From the NCBI RefSeq assembly GCF_003351765.1, contig NZ_CP031229.1, positions 3,844,001-3,908,000 of the forward strand: a DNA stretch of 64,000 bases, given 5' to 3'. Of this stretch, positions 28,623 to 37,899 are shown piece by piece. A program made the position numbers and the translations under genes. Position 1 is the stretch's first letter; each line of letters opens with the position of its first letter. This DNA is from Ornithinimicrobium avium. Lineage in GTDB: Bacteria > Actinomycetota > Actinomycetes > Actinomycetales > Dermatophilaceae. The notes under the pieces are model-generated. The model made no database searches. It was not told the DNA's origin and worked only from the letters and a program-made list of their open reading frames with translations.

Positions 28623-29462
28623 TCAGATCTTCTCGACGATGCGCGCGAGCAGCTCGCCGCAGCGCTCGGCGGCGGCGCGGCCGACCTCGATGACCTCCTG
28701 GTGGTCCAGCGGCGTCTGGCTGATCCCCGCCGCGGGGTTGGTGACCAGGGAGATGCCCAGGACGTCCAGCCCGGCCTCGCGGGCGGCGATGGTCTCCAGG
28801 GTCGTCGACATGCCCACGAGGTCGCCGCCGATGAGGCCGGCCATCGCGACCTCGGCCGGGGTCTCGTAGTGCGGGCCCCGGAACTGCACGTACACGCCCT
28901 CGTCGAGGCTCGGGTCGACCTCACGGGCCAGCTCGCGCAGGCGCGGGGCGTAGGCGTCGGTGAGGTCGACGAAGGTCGCGCCCTCCAGCGGGGAGTCGGC
29001 GGTCAGGTTGATGTGGTCCTTGATGAGCACGGGGGTGCCGGGCGCCCACTCGGGGCGCAGCCCGCCGCAGCCGTTGGTGAGCACGATCGTCGAGCAGCCG
29101 GCCGCGGCGGCGGTGCGGACGGCGTGGACGACGGCGCGCACGCCGCGACCCTCGTAGTAGTGCGTGCGCGTGCCGAAGACCAGCACCCGGCGTCCGTCGG
29201 CCAGCGGCACCGAGCGCATCGTGCCGGAGTGCCCCTCGACGGCGGCGGCGACGAAGCCGGGGACCTCGGTGTTCTCGATCTCGGCGGCGGACTCCCCGAG
29301 CAGGTCGGCCGCGGTCTTCCAGCCGCTGCCCAGGACGAGGGCGATGTCGTGCCGCGGGGCTCCGGTGCGCTGCGCGATCACCGTGGCGGCGGCGCGCGCC
29401 ACCTCCTGCGGGTCGGTGGCCGGATCGGCGAGGTCGGGGTGCGTCGGGGAGGTGGAGGTCAC
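28623..29462 (-). CDS. punA: Purine-nucleoside phosphorylase, trimeric class
   Basis: This 279-residue enzyme phosphorolyses inosine, guanosine and deoxy forms to base and (deoxy)ribose-1-phosphate. Landmarks are LVLGSGWK (phosphate-binding Ser), RTHYYEG with the conserved His, NGCGGL, FRGPHYETPAE with the base-binding Glu, GMSTT and SLVTNPAAG with the base-contacting Asn. Length and motifs place it in the low-molecular-mass trimeric family. GTG 29462 opens MTSTSPTHPD. It is divergent from lpdA (32 bp) and 15 bp upstream of the phosphomutase, with which it should be co-transcribed. Confidence 0.95.
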   Translation of the reverse strand: MTSTSPTHPDLADPATDPQEVARAAATVIAQRTGAPRHDIALVLGSGWKTAADLLGESAAEIENTEVPGFVAAAVEGHSGTMRSVPLADGRRVLVFGTRTHYYEGRGVRAVVHAVRTAAAAGCSTIVLTNGCGGLRPEWAPGTPVLIKDHINLTADSPLEGATFVDLTDAYAPRLRELAREVDPSLDEGVYVQFRGPHYETPAEVAMAGLIGGDLVGMSTTLETIAAREAGLDVLGISLVTNPAAGISQTPLDHQEVIEVGRAAAERCGELLARIVEKI

Positions 29463-29494
29463 CGTCGCAGCCTACCGATGGTTGGATAGGGGTC

Positions 29495-30961
29495 GTGAGC
29501 GCAGCGAACATGTCCGTGGTCGTCGTCGGCGGGGGTCCCGGCGGGTACGAGGCGGCGCTGGGCGCCGCACAGCTCGGCGCCGAGGTGACCGTCGTGGAGC
29601 GCTCCGGCCTGGGCGGGGCCGCGGTGCTCACCGACTGCGTGCCGAGCAAGGCGCTCATCGCCACCGCCGACTTCATGGACCGCTTCAGCGCGGCCCGGCG
29701 GATCGGCGTGCACTTCGACGGCGCCAACGTGCCCGGTGACCAGGGGGTCACCGCCCACATCAGCGACGTCAACGCCCGGATCATGGATCTTGCCCGTGCG
29801 CAGAGCCGGGACATCGACGAGCGGCTGGAGAGCGCCGGCGTCGAGGTCGTCCAGGGCGCCGGGCGGCTGCTGCCGGACCGCCGCGTGGAGGTGGTCCAGG
29901 GCGTGCAGGACGTGGCCTCCGGCGAGCAGCCGGCGCCGCACGGGCAGGACCGGAGCGCGGCGGAGGCGACCAGGGTCGTGGAGGCGGACGTGGTGCTGAT
30001 CTCCACCGGGGCGCGCCCGCGCGTGCTGGACTCCGCGCTCCCGGACGGGGAGCGCATCCTGACCTGGCAGCAGATCTGGGACCTCACCGAGCTGCCCGAG
30101 CACCTGGTGGTCATCGGCTCGGGAGTCACCGGTGCCGAGCTGGCGCACGCCTACCTCGGGCTGGGCTGCGCGGTGACGCTGATCTCCTCGAGGGACCGGG
30201 TGCTGCCCGGGGAGGACGCGGACGCCGCCAACGTGGTGGAGGAGGTCTTCCGCCGGCGGGGGATGACCGTGCTCAACCGCTCGCGCGCCGGCGCGGTGCG
30301 TCGCGAGGGCGACGGGGTCGTGGTCACCCTGGAGGACGGCCGGGAGGTGCAGGGCTCGCACGCGCTGCTCGCCGTCGGGTCGATCCCGAACACCACCGAC
30401 ATGGGGCTCGAGGAGGCCGGCGTGCGGATGACGCGCTCCGGCCACATCGAGGTCGACCGGGTCTCGCGCACCAGCGTCCGGGGCGTGTATGCCGCAGGAG
30501 ACTGCACCGGCGTCTTCCCGCTCGCCTCGGTCGCCGGGATGCAGGGGCGGATCGCGGTGGCGCACGCGCTCGGGGACGCGGTCGCGCCGCTGTCGCTGGG
30601 CAAGGTGAGCTCCAACATCTTCACCGACCCCGAGATCGCGACCGTGGGGGTGAGCCAGGCCGACATCGACGAGGGCCGGGTGGACGCCCGGGCCGTCATG
30701 CTGCCGCTGTCGAAGAACCCCCGGGCCAAGATGCAGAACGTCTCCGACGGCTTCGTCAAGATCTTCGCGCGCAAGGGCAGCCTGACGATCGTCGGGGGAG
30801 TGGTCGTCGGGCCGCGGGCCAGCGAGCTGATCTTCCCGATCGCGCTGGCGGTCGCCAACCGGCTCAACGTCGACCAGTTCTCCTCGACCTTCACCGTCTA
30901 CCCCTCGATGAGCGGCTCGCTGTCCGAGGCGGCCCGCCAGCTGCACGAGATCGCCGACTGA
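29495..30961 (+). CDS. lpdA: NAD(P)H-quinone dehydrogenase, flavoprotein disulfide reductase family
   Basis: This 488-residue FAD protein has the overall fold of lipoamide dehydrogenase but not its redox disulfide. The N-terminal FAD motif is VVVVGGGPGGYEAA, then GLGGAAVLTDCVPSK. The usual CxxxxC is reduced to a single Cys, as in mycobacterial LpdA (Rv3303c), which reduces quinones with NAD(P)H. The second nucleotide site is VVIGSGVTGAELAHA, and GVYAAGDCTG is the FAD-pyrophosphate motif near 334. The C-terminal dimer domain contains YPSMSGSLSEAAR, without the HxxxxE of true lipoamide dehydrogenases. GTG 29495 or ATG 29510 could be the start. It converges on the sulfatase gene with 6 bp between stops. 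Confidence 0.88.
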   Translation: MSAANMSVVVVGGGPGGYEAALGAAQLGAEVTVVERSGLGGAAVLTDCVPSKALIATADFMDRFSAARRIGVHFDGANVPGDQGVTAHISDVNARIMDLARAQSRDIDERLESAGVEVVQGAGRLLPDRRVEVVQGVQDVASGEQPAPHGQDRSAAEATRVVEADVVLISTGARPRVLDSALPDGERILTWQQIWDLTELPEHLVVIGSGVTGAELAHAYLGLGCAVTLISSRDRVLPGEDADAANVVEEVFRRRGMTVLNRSRAGAVRREGDGVVVTLEDGREVQGSHALLAVGSIPNTTDMGLEEAGVRMTRSGHIEVDRVSRTSVRGVYAAGDCTGVFPLASVAGMQGRIAVAHALGDAVAPLSLGKVSSNIFTDPEIATVGVSQADIDEGRVDARAVMLPLSKNPRAKMQNVSDGFVKIFARKGSLTIVGGVVVGPRASELIFPIALAVANRLNVDQFSSTFTVYPSMSGSLSEAARQLHEIAD

Positions 30962-30967
30962 GCCGGG

Positions 30968-33031
30968 TCAGCGCCGGTCGACGACGAGGCGGTAGTAGTC
31001 CCGGTCCAGGATCTGGGCGGAGAACCAGAACTTGCGGTCGACCTCCTCGGAGACGCTCTGCCGGTAGCCGTCCGGCACGTCGGCCCCCCCGACCGGGGTG
31101 AACTCGCCGGTGCGGCTGTCGTAGCGGCCCTTCTCGGTGATGAAGCTGCGGTCGTTGAAGACGACGAGCGGGTCGGCCCCGGAGAAGACGTCGCGGCCCA
31201 TGAGCAGCCGGGAGTCGAACTCCAGCCCGAGCAGGTTGGACAGGGTGGGGATGATGTCCATGCTGGCGACGGGCTCCTCGATCACCTCGTGCTCCATCCC
31301 GGGGGAGTAGATGATCAGGCTGCTGCGGTGCAGCTCGAAGCGCTCGTCCACCTCGTGGCCGGCGAGGTCGTCCAGGTCCTTCTTCTCCAGCCCGTAGGGG
31401 TAGTGGTCGGCGCTGAGCACGATGAGCGTCCGGTCCGCGACCCCGGCCTGCTGGAGCCGGTCCAGCAGCAGCTCCAGCGCCCGGTCCAGCTCGATCTGGG
31501 TCGCCATGTAGGCCTTGCCCGCCTCGCCGTAGGGCAGGTCCTGCACCAGGTCCCTGTTCTTGCCGGCGATGAAGTTGCCGCCCCAGTTGTAGAGCAGGTG
31601 CCCGCTGACCGTCATGTAGTAGGCGTGGAAGGGCTCGTCGTGGACGTATTCCTTCGTGGTGATGTCGATCATCTCCACGTCCGACTCCGGCCAGGTGGGC
31701 GTGACGTCCAGCCCGTTGCCCAGCGCCTTGTAGTCGTAGCCGAGGTTCGGGTGCGAGATGTCGCGCCCGTAGTAGTCGAAGGTGTGGTCGTGGTAGGCCT
31801 TGGTCGTGTAGCCCAGCCGCCCCAGCTGGTTGCCCATCGCGAAGGGCATGGAGTTCTCCCCCGACACGAGCATGCTCCACACCCCGCTCTTGGGGATGAG
31901 CCCGGTGGTCGCGACGTACTCGCCGTCGGAGGTGCTCACGCCCCAGACCGGGTTGTAGAAGTCGGTGAACGTGTAGCCCTCCTCGGCCATCCTGTACAGC
32001 GTCGGCGTGACCTCCTCGTCCACCGCGTAGTGCGAGAACGCCTCCGCGGTGAGGAAGACCAGGTTGTAGCCCTCGAAGCGGCCGGTGTGGTCGTTCTTGG
32101 CGCTGGGCGTCAGGCTGCCGAAGTAGTCGTGCATGCTCCGCAGGACCTCGTCGTCGGTGTCCGCGCCCAGGGCGGCGAAGTCGATGTCCATCGCGTTCTC
32201 GCCGTGGGCGACGGGCTCCGGCACCGCCCGGGTGCTGCCCCCTGCCGGCGTCGGCGGGCCCTGGTCGGCAGGCTCGTCGCGGTCCGCCGGGAGCCTCGGC
32301 GCCAGCGTCATCGGGGGCGGCGCCAGCTCCGGCTCGAACCCCAGGAGCGTGCGCTGCAGGTCCAGCCTGGTGGTCGTCAGCAGCCCCAGCTGCTCGACCG
32401 AGGCGACCGGCTCGCTGCTGCGGTGGTAGGCGTCGTAGGCGCTGGCGTGCCCCTGGGAGCCCACGCTCATCGCCACCATGCCCACGCCGTGGAGGAGCAG
32501 CGCCAGGAGCGCGGCCACCGACCGGGCGAACCAGCCGAAGCGGTAGCTCATGGCAGGCGACCTCTTCGGCAGGAGCGCGAGGAGCAGGAGCGGGACGGCG
32601 CACAGCAGGAGGAGGACGGCGTTGCGGGAGATCGCCAGGCCGATGACGTCGGTGAACTGTGCCACCTGCCCGCCCCGCACGGCCGAGAAGACGGTGAAGT
32701 AGGTCCCGAAGACGTCGTGGTAGACCAGCTGCGCCATGAAGAGCAGGGTGACCAGCACCAGGAAGGTGCCCGTCAGGACGACCCTGGCCCAGCCGTGCAG
32801 GAAGCTGATCACCAGGAGGGCCACCAGCGCGGCGACACCGGCGAAGAGCGTCAGGTAGAGCAGGCCTCCGCCGAGGAAGGGCGCGCCGGTCCCGAGCCGC
32901 AACAGGAGCTCGAGGTAGAGGATCGAGACGGCGAGGAGCACCGGGAGGACGAACGGGGCACCGCCGTGCCGTGTCTCCCGGGCCGGGCCACTGCCCTGCC
33001 GGGCCCGTGGCAGCGTGGCCGCTGTCGCCAT
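30968..33031 (-). CDS. LTA synthase family membrane sulfatase
   Basis: This 687-residue protein has about five transmembrane helices in the first 190 residues and a large extracytoplasmic alkaline-phosphatase-fold domain. The presumed catalytic Thr367 sits in NPVWGVSTSDGEY, VFLTAEAF carries an upstream metal ligand, and LSADHYPYGL supplies the Asp-His metal pair. Homologues polymerise glycerol-phosphate onto glycolipid anchors outside the membrane. A Pro-rich linker (about 235-280) separates the parts. The start is ATG 33031. The open frame continues upstream without a stop into the preceding gene only because that gene is frameshifted (see 33106-35146). The polymer made is not determined. 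Confidence 0.87.
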   Translation of the reverse strand: MATAATLPRARQGSGPARETRHGGAPFVLPVLLAVSILYLELLLRLGTGAPFLGGGLLYLTLFAGVAALVALLVISFLHGWARVVLTGTFLVLVTLLFMAQLVYHDVFGTYFTVFSAVRGGQVAQFTDVIGLAISRNAVLLLLCAVPLLLLALLPKRSPAMSYRFGWFARSVAALLALLLHGVGMVAMSVGSQGHASAYDAYHRSSEPVASVEQLGLLTTTRLDLQRTLLGFEPELAPPPMTLAPRLPADRDEPADQGPPTPAGGSTRAVPEPVAHGENAMDIDFAALGADTDDEVLRSMHDYFGSLTPSAKNDHTGRFEGYNLVFLTAEAFSHYAVDEEVTPTLYRMAEEGYTFTDFYNPVWGVSTSDGEYVATTGLIPKSGVWSMLVSGENSMPFAMGNQLGRLGYTTKAYHDHTFDYYGRDISHPNLGYDYKALGNGLDVTPTWPESDVEMIDITTKEYVHDEPFHAYYMTVSGHLLYNWGGNFIAGKNRDLVQDLPYGEAGKAYMATQIELDRALELLLDRLQQAGVADRTLIVLSADHYPYGLEKKDLDDLAGHEVDERFELHRSSLIIYSPGMEHEVIEEPVASMDIIPTLSNLLGLEFDSRLLMGRDVFSGADPLVVFNDRSFITEKGRYDSRTGEFTPVGGADVPDGYRQSVSEEVDRKFWFSAQILDRDYYRLVVDRR

Positions 33032-33059
33032 CCCACTGTTGTAGCCCGCTCCGGCGCCC

Positions 33060-33093
33060 GGGGGAAGCAGGCGCGCGGGGGAAGCAGGCGCGC
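33060..33093. repeat. Perfect tandem duplication of a 17-bp unit
   Basis: The unit GGGGGAAGCAGGCGCGC occurs twice head to tail (33060-33076 and 33077-33093). It lies in the 74-bp gap between the sulfatase start and the stop of the frameshifted gene, so it may be in the sulfatase leader. It looks like a recent slippage or duplication event. Confidence 0.8.
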
Positions 33094-33105
33094 GGGGAAC
33101 CCCGG

Positions 33106-35146
33106 TCACCGGGACACGGCCACGAGAAGTGCGGCGAGACCCGCCACGAGGGCCACCACCACCGCGTGGGGCCACGGCTGGCGCACCAGGACCCCGACGA
33201 ACTCCCGCAGGACCGCGCTCGGCAGGAAGTACCGCGCGGTCGGGGCGCCCACGACCTGGGCCAGGAGTCCCTGCTCGCGGGTGATGATCGCGGCGCGGAA
33301 GGCGTGGTAGTCGTTGGTGACGACCACGACCCGGTCGCCGCGCCCCTCCGTCCGCAGCAGCTCCAGGCTCAGGCGGAGCCTCGGTGCTGCGCGAGGCGGT
33401 CTCGCGGCGCACCAGCGCGGGGTCGGCGCCGGCGGCCACGAGGTGGTCGGACATGGCGACCGCCTCGGGCACGTCCTCACCGGGTCCCTGGCCGCCGGAG
33501 CACACGAGGACCGCGTCGCCGCCCCGCGCCAGCTCCGCCTCCAGCACCTCGCGTCCGCGCCGCAGCCGGGCGGCGAGCAGCGGCGGGACCCGGGTCCCGA
33601 AGATGCCCGAGCCGAGCACGACGACGGAGTCCGCGCCTGGGTCCGGGTCGCGGCGGGCGTAGAGCAGGCCGTAGAGGACGAAGGACCAGAACAGCAGGCC
33701 CAGGTAGGCCACCAACAGCCAGGCGGCGCCCACGAGCACGACCACGGGGGGCGGGGCCAGCGCGACGACGACCACGGTGACGGCGGTCAGCCCCACGAGC
33801 GCCAGCCCCAGCAGGAGCGTGAGCAGGTTGCCCAGGCTGCGGCCCTCGCGCCGGGTCATCGCCAGGCCGTTGAGGAGCAGGAAGGCCACCTGGGCGAGGG
33901 CCACGAGCACGAGCACCACGAGCAGCGCTCCGGCGGCCAGCGGGCTGCTTCCGGCGGTGTCCAGCAGGGCCAGCACGACCAGGTACGCCACGGCGCCACC
34001 GGCCACGACGGCCAGCCAGAGCCGGCGCAGCTCGGGCATGGCCGCCCAGCGCTCGGCGTCGGTCATCTCGACCCGAGGCGTCCGGCCGTCCACGACGCGC
34101 AGCCGGGCGACCATCCCCGAAAGCCCGCGGTGGTCGCCGAGCGTGGCGACGATCAGGCTGGATACGCCCAGGACCCAGGCGGCGCCGCCGAGCAGGCCGA
34201 GCCCGGTCAGCGTCCCCACCGTCTCCAGCAGCACGTAGCCGCCCGAACCCGCGGCGGCGCGTACCAGCCGCTGCCCGACCGACGGCGGGTCGCCCGACTG
34301 GGCCTGCGGCCGGACGAGGACGATGCGCTGGCCCGGCGTGGCGCCACGCCCCGCCAGCGGCACCACGACGAGCAGCGCAGCCGCGACGAGCAGCGTGAGC
34401 GTGGCGCGGATGCCCTCGGCGTCCGCCACCTCGGTGCGCGACATCGCCCCGGTGGAGAGCAGCACGCTGCCCAGCAGGATCCAGAGGAGCACGCTGCCGA
34501 TCTCGACGAGGAGGACGTCGGCGACCATGCCGAGGACCCGGCGCAGCCAGGTCACCGGTTGGGGACGACCAGGGTCGGCGACCTCCTGGCCCGGTACGAG
34601 CCTGAGCGCCGGTGCCGCGAGGAAGCCGAGCGCCGTACCGGTGGTGTTGGCGATCAGGTCGTCGACGTCCATGAGCCGGTAGGCGCAGGGGTAGAGGCCC
34701 CAGTTGCCGGTCAGCTGGGTCAGCTCGATGAGCCCGGAGGCGGCCAGACCCAGCAGCACGGTGACCACGAAGCCGCGGCAGCAGAGGTGACGCAGCAGCA
34801 TGCCGAGCGGCACGAAGAGCAGCACGTTGAGGACGAGCTGCATCAGCACCGCGCTGACCGAGCCTCCACCCCGGCTGGCCGAGGCGAGGTCCCGGAGGAA
34901 CTGCAGCGGCCGCAACTGCGGCGTCGACGGGTCCGCGCAGACCAGGGCGGGGTCGGGGAGGGGAAGGATGGTGTAGGTCCACAGCGCCAGCACGTAGACC
35001 GCGGCGCAGCCCACGAGGAAGGCGTGGCCGGCACCGAAGCGTCCGCGCCGGCGGCAGGACCAGGCCAGGTAGGGGATGAACCCGACGAGGACGACCAGCA
35101 GGCCGCCGACGACCGCCAGGACCGCCGGGGCCGAGAACCCGATCAC
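33106..35146 (-). pseudogene. VanZ-RDD-DUF218 membrane protein, frameshifted
   Basis: Reading from 35146 (GTG), the product has a VanZ domain (LNVLLFVPLGMLLRHLCC, ELTQL, DVDDLIANTTGTALGF, to about residue 165). An RDD-like membrane domain follows (LGMVADVLLVEIG, GATPGQRIVLVRPQ, to about 360), then further helices and a DUF218/YdcF-type domain (VVVLGSGIFGTRVPP, LVCSGGQGPGEDVPEA). After ETASRSTE the frame is lost near 33378-33380. The remainder of DUF218 continues in another frame (LSLELLRTEGRGDRVVVVTND, then AFRAAI) and ends with a helix at 33106. The expected SRSTEENLRLS would need five more bases. The unshifted frame runs open into the sulfatase. It may be a natural mutation or an assembly error. 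Confidence 0.75.
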
Positions 35147-35182
35147 CGGACCGTCTCCTGCGCCCCGCCGTGCGCCGGGCGG

Positions 35183-36955
35183 TCAGTCCTTGAGCTCGCA
35201 GAGGACGGCGCCGTTGGACACCGTCTCGCCGACGGTCGCGGACAGGCCGGTCACGGTGCCGTCCTTGTGCGCCTTGATCGGCTGCTCCATCTTCATCGCC
35301 TCGAGGACCACGACCACGTCGCCCTGGGCGACCGGCTGGCCCTCGTCGACGGCGACCTTGACGATCGTGCCCTGCATCGGCGCGGTCACCGCGTCGCCCG
35401 AGGCGGCCGCGGTACCGCCACCGCCCCGCGTGCGCCTGGGCGCCTTCCTGCGTGCGGCCGGGCCGCCCCCGCTGCCACCGAGCGTCAGCCCGGCGGGGAG
35501 GGAGACCTCCAGGCGCTGCCCGCCGACCTCGACGACGACCCTCTGTCGCTCGCCGTCCGCGACGTCGGGCTCTGCGGTCGGGCCCGAGTAGGGCGGGATC
35601 TGGTTGTCGAACTCGGTCTCGATCCACCGCGTGTGCACGCTGAACGACTCGTCGCCCTCGGGCGCGAAGGCCGGGTCGGACACGATGGCCCGGTGGAAGG
35701 GCAGGACCGTCGGCATGCCCTCGACCTCGAGCTCGCCGAGGGCGCGGCGCGCCCGCTCGAGGGCCTGCTCGCGGTCGCGGCCGGTGACGATGAGCTTGGC
35801 GATCATCGAGTCGAACGCGCCGGCGACGGTGTCGCCCTCGACGATCCCGGAGTCCCAGCGGACGCCCGGACCCTGGGGGACGACCATGCGCGAGACGGTG
35901 CCGGGCGCAGGCATGAAGTCCCGGCCGGCGTCCTCGCCGTTGATGCGGAACTCGAAGGCGTGCGCCGTGGCGACCGGGTCGTCGTAGCCGAGTTCCTCGC
36001 CGTCGGCGACGCGGAACTGCTCACGGACGAGGTCGACGCCGGTGACCTCCTCGGTGACCGGGTGCTCGACCTGGAGGCGGGTGTTGACCTCGAGGAAGGA
36101 GATCGTGCCGTCCTGGGCCACGAGGAACTCGCAGGTGCCGGCGTTGACGTAGCCGGCCTCCTTCATGATCGCCTTGCTGGCGCGCACGAGCTCGGCGTGC
36201 TGGGCGTCCGTCAGGAACGGGGCCGGTGCCTCCTCGACGAGCTTCTGGTTGCGGCGCTGGAGCGAGCAGTCGCGGGTCGAGACGACGACCACGTTGCCGT
36301 GCTGGTCGGCCAGGCACTGGGTCTCGACGTGGCGGGGCTTGTCGAGGAACTTCTCGACGAGGCACTCGCCGCGCCCGAACGCGGTGACCGCCTCACGGAC
36401 GGCGGACTCGAACAGCGCCGGGATCTCCTCCATGGTGCGGGCGACCTTGAGGCCACGACCGCCACCGCCGTAGACGGCTTTGATGGCGATGGGCAGGCCG
36501 AACTCCTGGGCGAGCGCGACGACCTCGTCGGCGTCCTTGACCGGGTCCTTGGTCCCCGGTGCCAGCGGGGCACCTGCCCTGACGGCGATGTGCTTGGCCT
36601 TGGCCTTGTCGCCGAGCGCGTCGATCGCCTCCGGACCAGGACCGATCCAGGTCAGCCCGGCGTCGATCACGGCCTGGGCGAAGGAGGCGTTCTCGGCGAG
36701 GAAGCCGTAGCCGGGGTGCACCGCGTCGGCGCCCGACTGCCGCGCGACCTCGATGAGCTTGTCCTGGACCAGGTAGGACTCCCCGGGGGTCGAGCCGCCC
36801 AGGGCGTAGGCCTCGTCGGCCACCTTGACGTGCAGCGCGTCGCGGTCGGGGTCGGCGTAGACGGCGACCGAGCCCAGTCCTGCGTCCTTGCAGGCTCGGG
36901 CGATACGGACGGCGATCTCGCCGCGGTTGGCGATGAGGACCTTGCTGATCGGCAT
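35183..36955 (-). CDS. accA3: Acyl-CoA carboxylase alpha subunit: biotin carboxylase plus BCCP
   Basis: This 590-residue subunit carboxylates its own biotin with ATP and bicarbonate, serving acetyl-/propionyl-CoA carboxylases with separate beta subunits. An N-terminal biotin carboxylase domain (SKVLIANRGEIAVR; ATP-grasp loop YGGGGRGLK near 160; EVNTRLQVEHPVTEE) spans about 1-450. A linker with GGQRLEVSLP follows, then a Lys-rich segment (ARRKAPRRTR) and a C-terminal biotinyl domain with the biotinylated Lys in EAMKMEQP. Length matches actinobacterial AccA3. It lacks a nearby beta subunit; the carboxyltransferase at 42723 is the closest candidate partner. The start is ATG 36955 with a 77-bp intergenic region upstream. 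Confidence 0.93.
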   Translation of the reverse strand: MPISKVLIANRGEIAVRIARACKDAGLGSVAVYADPDRDALHVKVADEAYALGGSTPGESYLVQDKLIEVARQSGADAVHPGYGFLAENASFAQAVIDAGLTWIGPGPEAIDALGDKAKAKHIAVRAGAPLAPGTKDPVKDADEVVALAQEFGLPIAIKAVYGGGGRGLKVARTMEEIPALFESAVREAVTAFGRGECLVEKFLDKPRHVETQCLADQHGNVVVVSTRDCSLQRRNQKLVEEAPAPFLTDAQHAELVRASKAIMKEAGYVNAGTCEFLVAQDGTISFLEVNTRLQVEHPVTEEVTGVDLVREQFRVADGEELGYDDPVATAHAFEFRINGEDAGRDFMPAPGTVSRMVVPQGPGVRWDSGIVEGDTVAGAFDSMIAKLIVTGRDREQALERARRALGELEVEGMPTVLPFHRAIVSDPAFAPEGDESFSVHTRWIETEFDNQIPPYSGPTAEPDVADGERQRVVVEVGGQRLEVSLPAGLTLGGSGGGPAARRKAPRRTRGGGGTAAASGDAVTAPMQGTIVKVAVDEGQPVAQGDVVVVLEAMKMEQPIKAHKDGTVTGLSATVGETVSNGAVLCELKD

Positions 36956-37032
36956 GGGGTCACACTAGTGCCACGGGGTATGCCGGACAGTGGCAACCCG
37001 CTGGGCCCGCCCCCCGCGTCGCCGCCGCCCCG

Positions 37033-37785
37033 TCAGCCGGTGGTCAGGTCCGGCAGCGTGGAGGCGGCGCCCCGGATGTGGGCCTCCACCAGGTCGGGGG
37101 CCAGGTCGGCGCGGCCCTCGCTGATCGCCCGGAAGATGCCGTGGTGCTCGCTGCGCAGGGTGGCGACCATGGCCTCCCAGTCCTCCACCTTCCGGAAGGC
37201 CTCCAGGTGGCGGGAGCGCAGCGAGGCGCGGATCGCCTCGGTCAGGCTGGCGAACAGCCGGTTGGCGCCGGCCTGGGCGATCGAGACGTGGAAGTCGGTG
37301 TCCGCGTCGTTGAAGGCCTCCCGGCTCAGGCTCTCGTCGTCCATGAGCTCCAGGTGGGCACGGACCCGGTCCAGCGCCTCGGCGTCGGTGTGCTCCGCCG
37401 CCAGCGCGACGCTGGAGCGCTCCAGCAGGATGCGGGCCTCCACGATCTCCTCGATGCGGAAGTTGGCCAGCTCGACGTGCAGCCGGAGGAGCCGGGTGAG
37501 AGCGGCGCTGGGCATGGCGGCGATGAAGGTGCCGGCACCGCGACCCGAGCCCACGCTGGAGCGGAGCACCCCGTGGCTCTCCAGCACCCGGATCGCCTCG
37601 CGCACGCCGGCCCGGCTGACCTGGAGCCGGGCGGCGAGGTCCCGCTCGGCGGGCAGGGGATCGCCCACCGTGAGCGTGCCGGCCATGATCTGGTCCTCGA
37701 TCGCCTCGATGACCAGCTCGTGGGTGCTGGTGCGCGCCACCGGGCCCCAGTCCGGGCCGGTCTCGTCGCCTGCGGTGCCTGCCAT
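37033..37785 (-). CDS. lldR: FadR/LldR-type GntR family regulator of lactate use
   Basis: This 250-residue repressor has an N-terminal winged helix (VIEAIEDQIMAGTLTVGDPLP, then ERDLAARLQVSRAGVREAIRVLE, about 25-85) and a C-terminal all-helical FCD effector domain with metal-site residues in DADTDFHVSIA and HHGIF. It is divergent from the L-lactate permease and dehydrogenase genes, which makes an LldR role likely, with L-lactate as inducer. A full TGGTNNNACCA operator lies at 37902-37912 and a near-match (37789-37799) overlaps its own leader, consistent with autoregulation. ATG 37785 starts MAGTAGDE. Confidence 0.88.
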   Translation of the reverse strand: MAGTAGDETGPDWGPVARTSTHELVIEAIEDQIMAGTLTVGDPLPAERDLAARLQVSRAGVREAIRVLESHGVLRSSVGSGRGAGTFIAAMPSAALTRLLRLHVELANFRIEEIVEARILLERSSVALAAEHTDAEALDRVRAHLELMDDESLSREAFNDADTDFHVSIAQAGANRLFASLTEAIRASLRSRHLEAFRKVEDWEAMVATLRSEHHGIFRAISEGRADLAPDLVEAHIRGAASTLPDLTTG

Positions 37786-37863
37786 CTTTGGTCCAACCTC
37801 ACGGTGGTCGAGTCGGTCAGTGGTCTGAGTTCCTGTCTAGCAGGGAAAAGTCGCCGGCGGGTC

Positions 37864-37893
37864 TTGACGGTTCGGTCCGGTTCGCCCTAGTCT
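37864..37893 (+). promoter_or_regulatory. Candidate lldPD promoter
   Basis: TTGACG (37864-37869) and TAGTCT (37888-37893) are separated by 18 bp, close to a housekeeping promoter. The predicted start of transcription falls in the GntR operator that follows at 37900-37914, so a bound repressor would block initiation. Confidence 0.5.
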
Positions 37894-37899
37894 GCCCAC

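Noticed and set aside
29495..30961. Lipoamide dehydrogenase of a 2-oxoacid dehydrogenase complex
   Set aside because: The redox CxxxxC pair is reduced to one Cys and the C-terminal HxxxxE is missing, which fits the quinone-reducing LpdA group.
30968..35146. A single 1392-residue VanZ-RDD-sulfatase fusion protein
   Set aside because: The middle section (about 33030-33380) is low-complexity Arg/Gly/Pro sequence typical of a wrong frame, and the DUF218 remainder is found in the other frame. Two genes with a frameshift explain it better.
36969..36995. TGCCAC-N15-GTGGCA inverted repeat upstream of the biotin carboxylase gene as an operator
   Set aside because: Arms of six with a 15-base spacer are easily expected by chance, and no matching regulator consensus is known to me.
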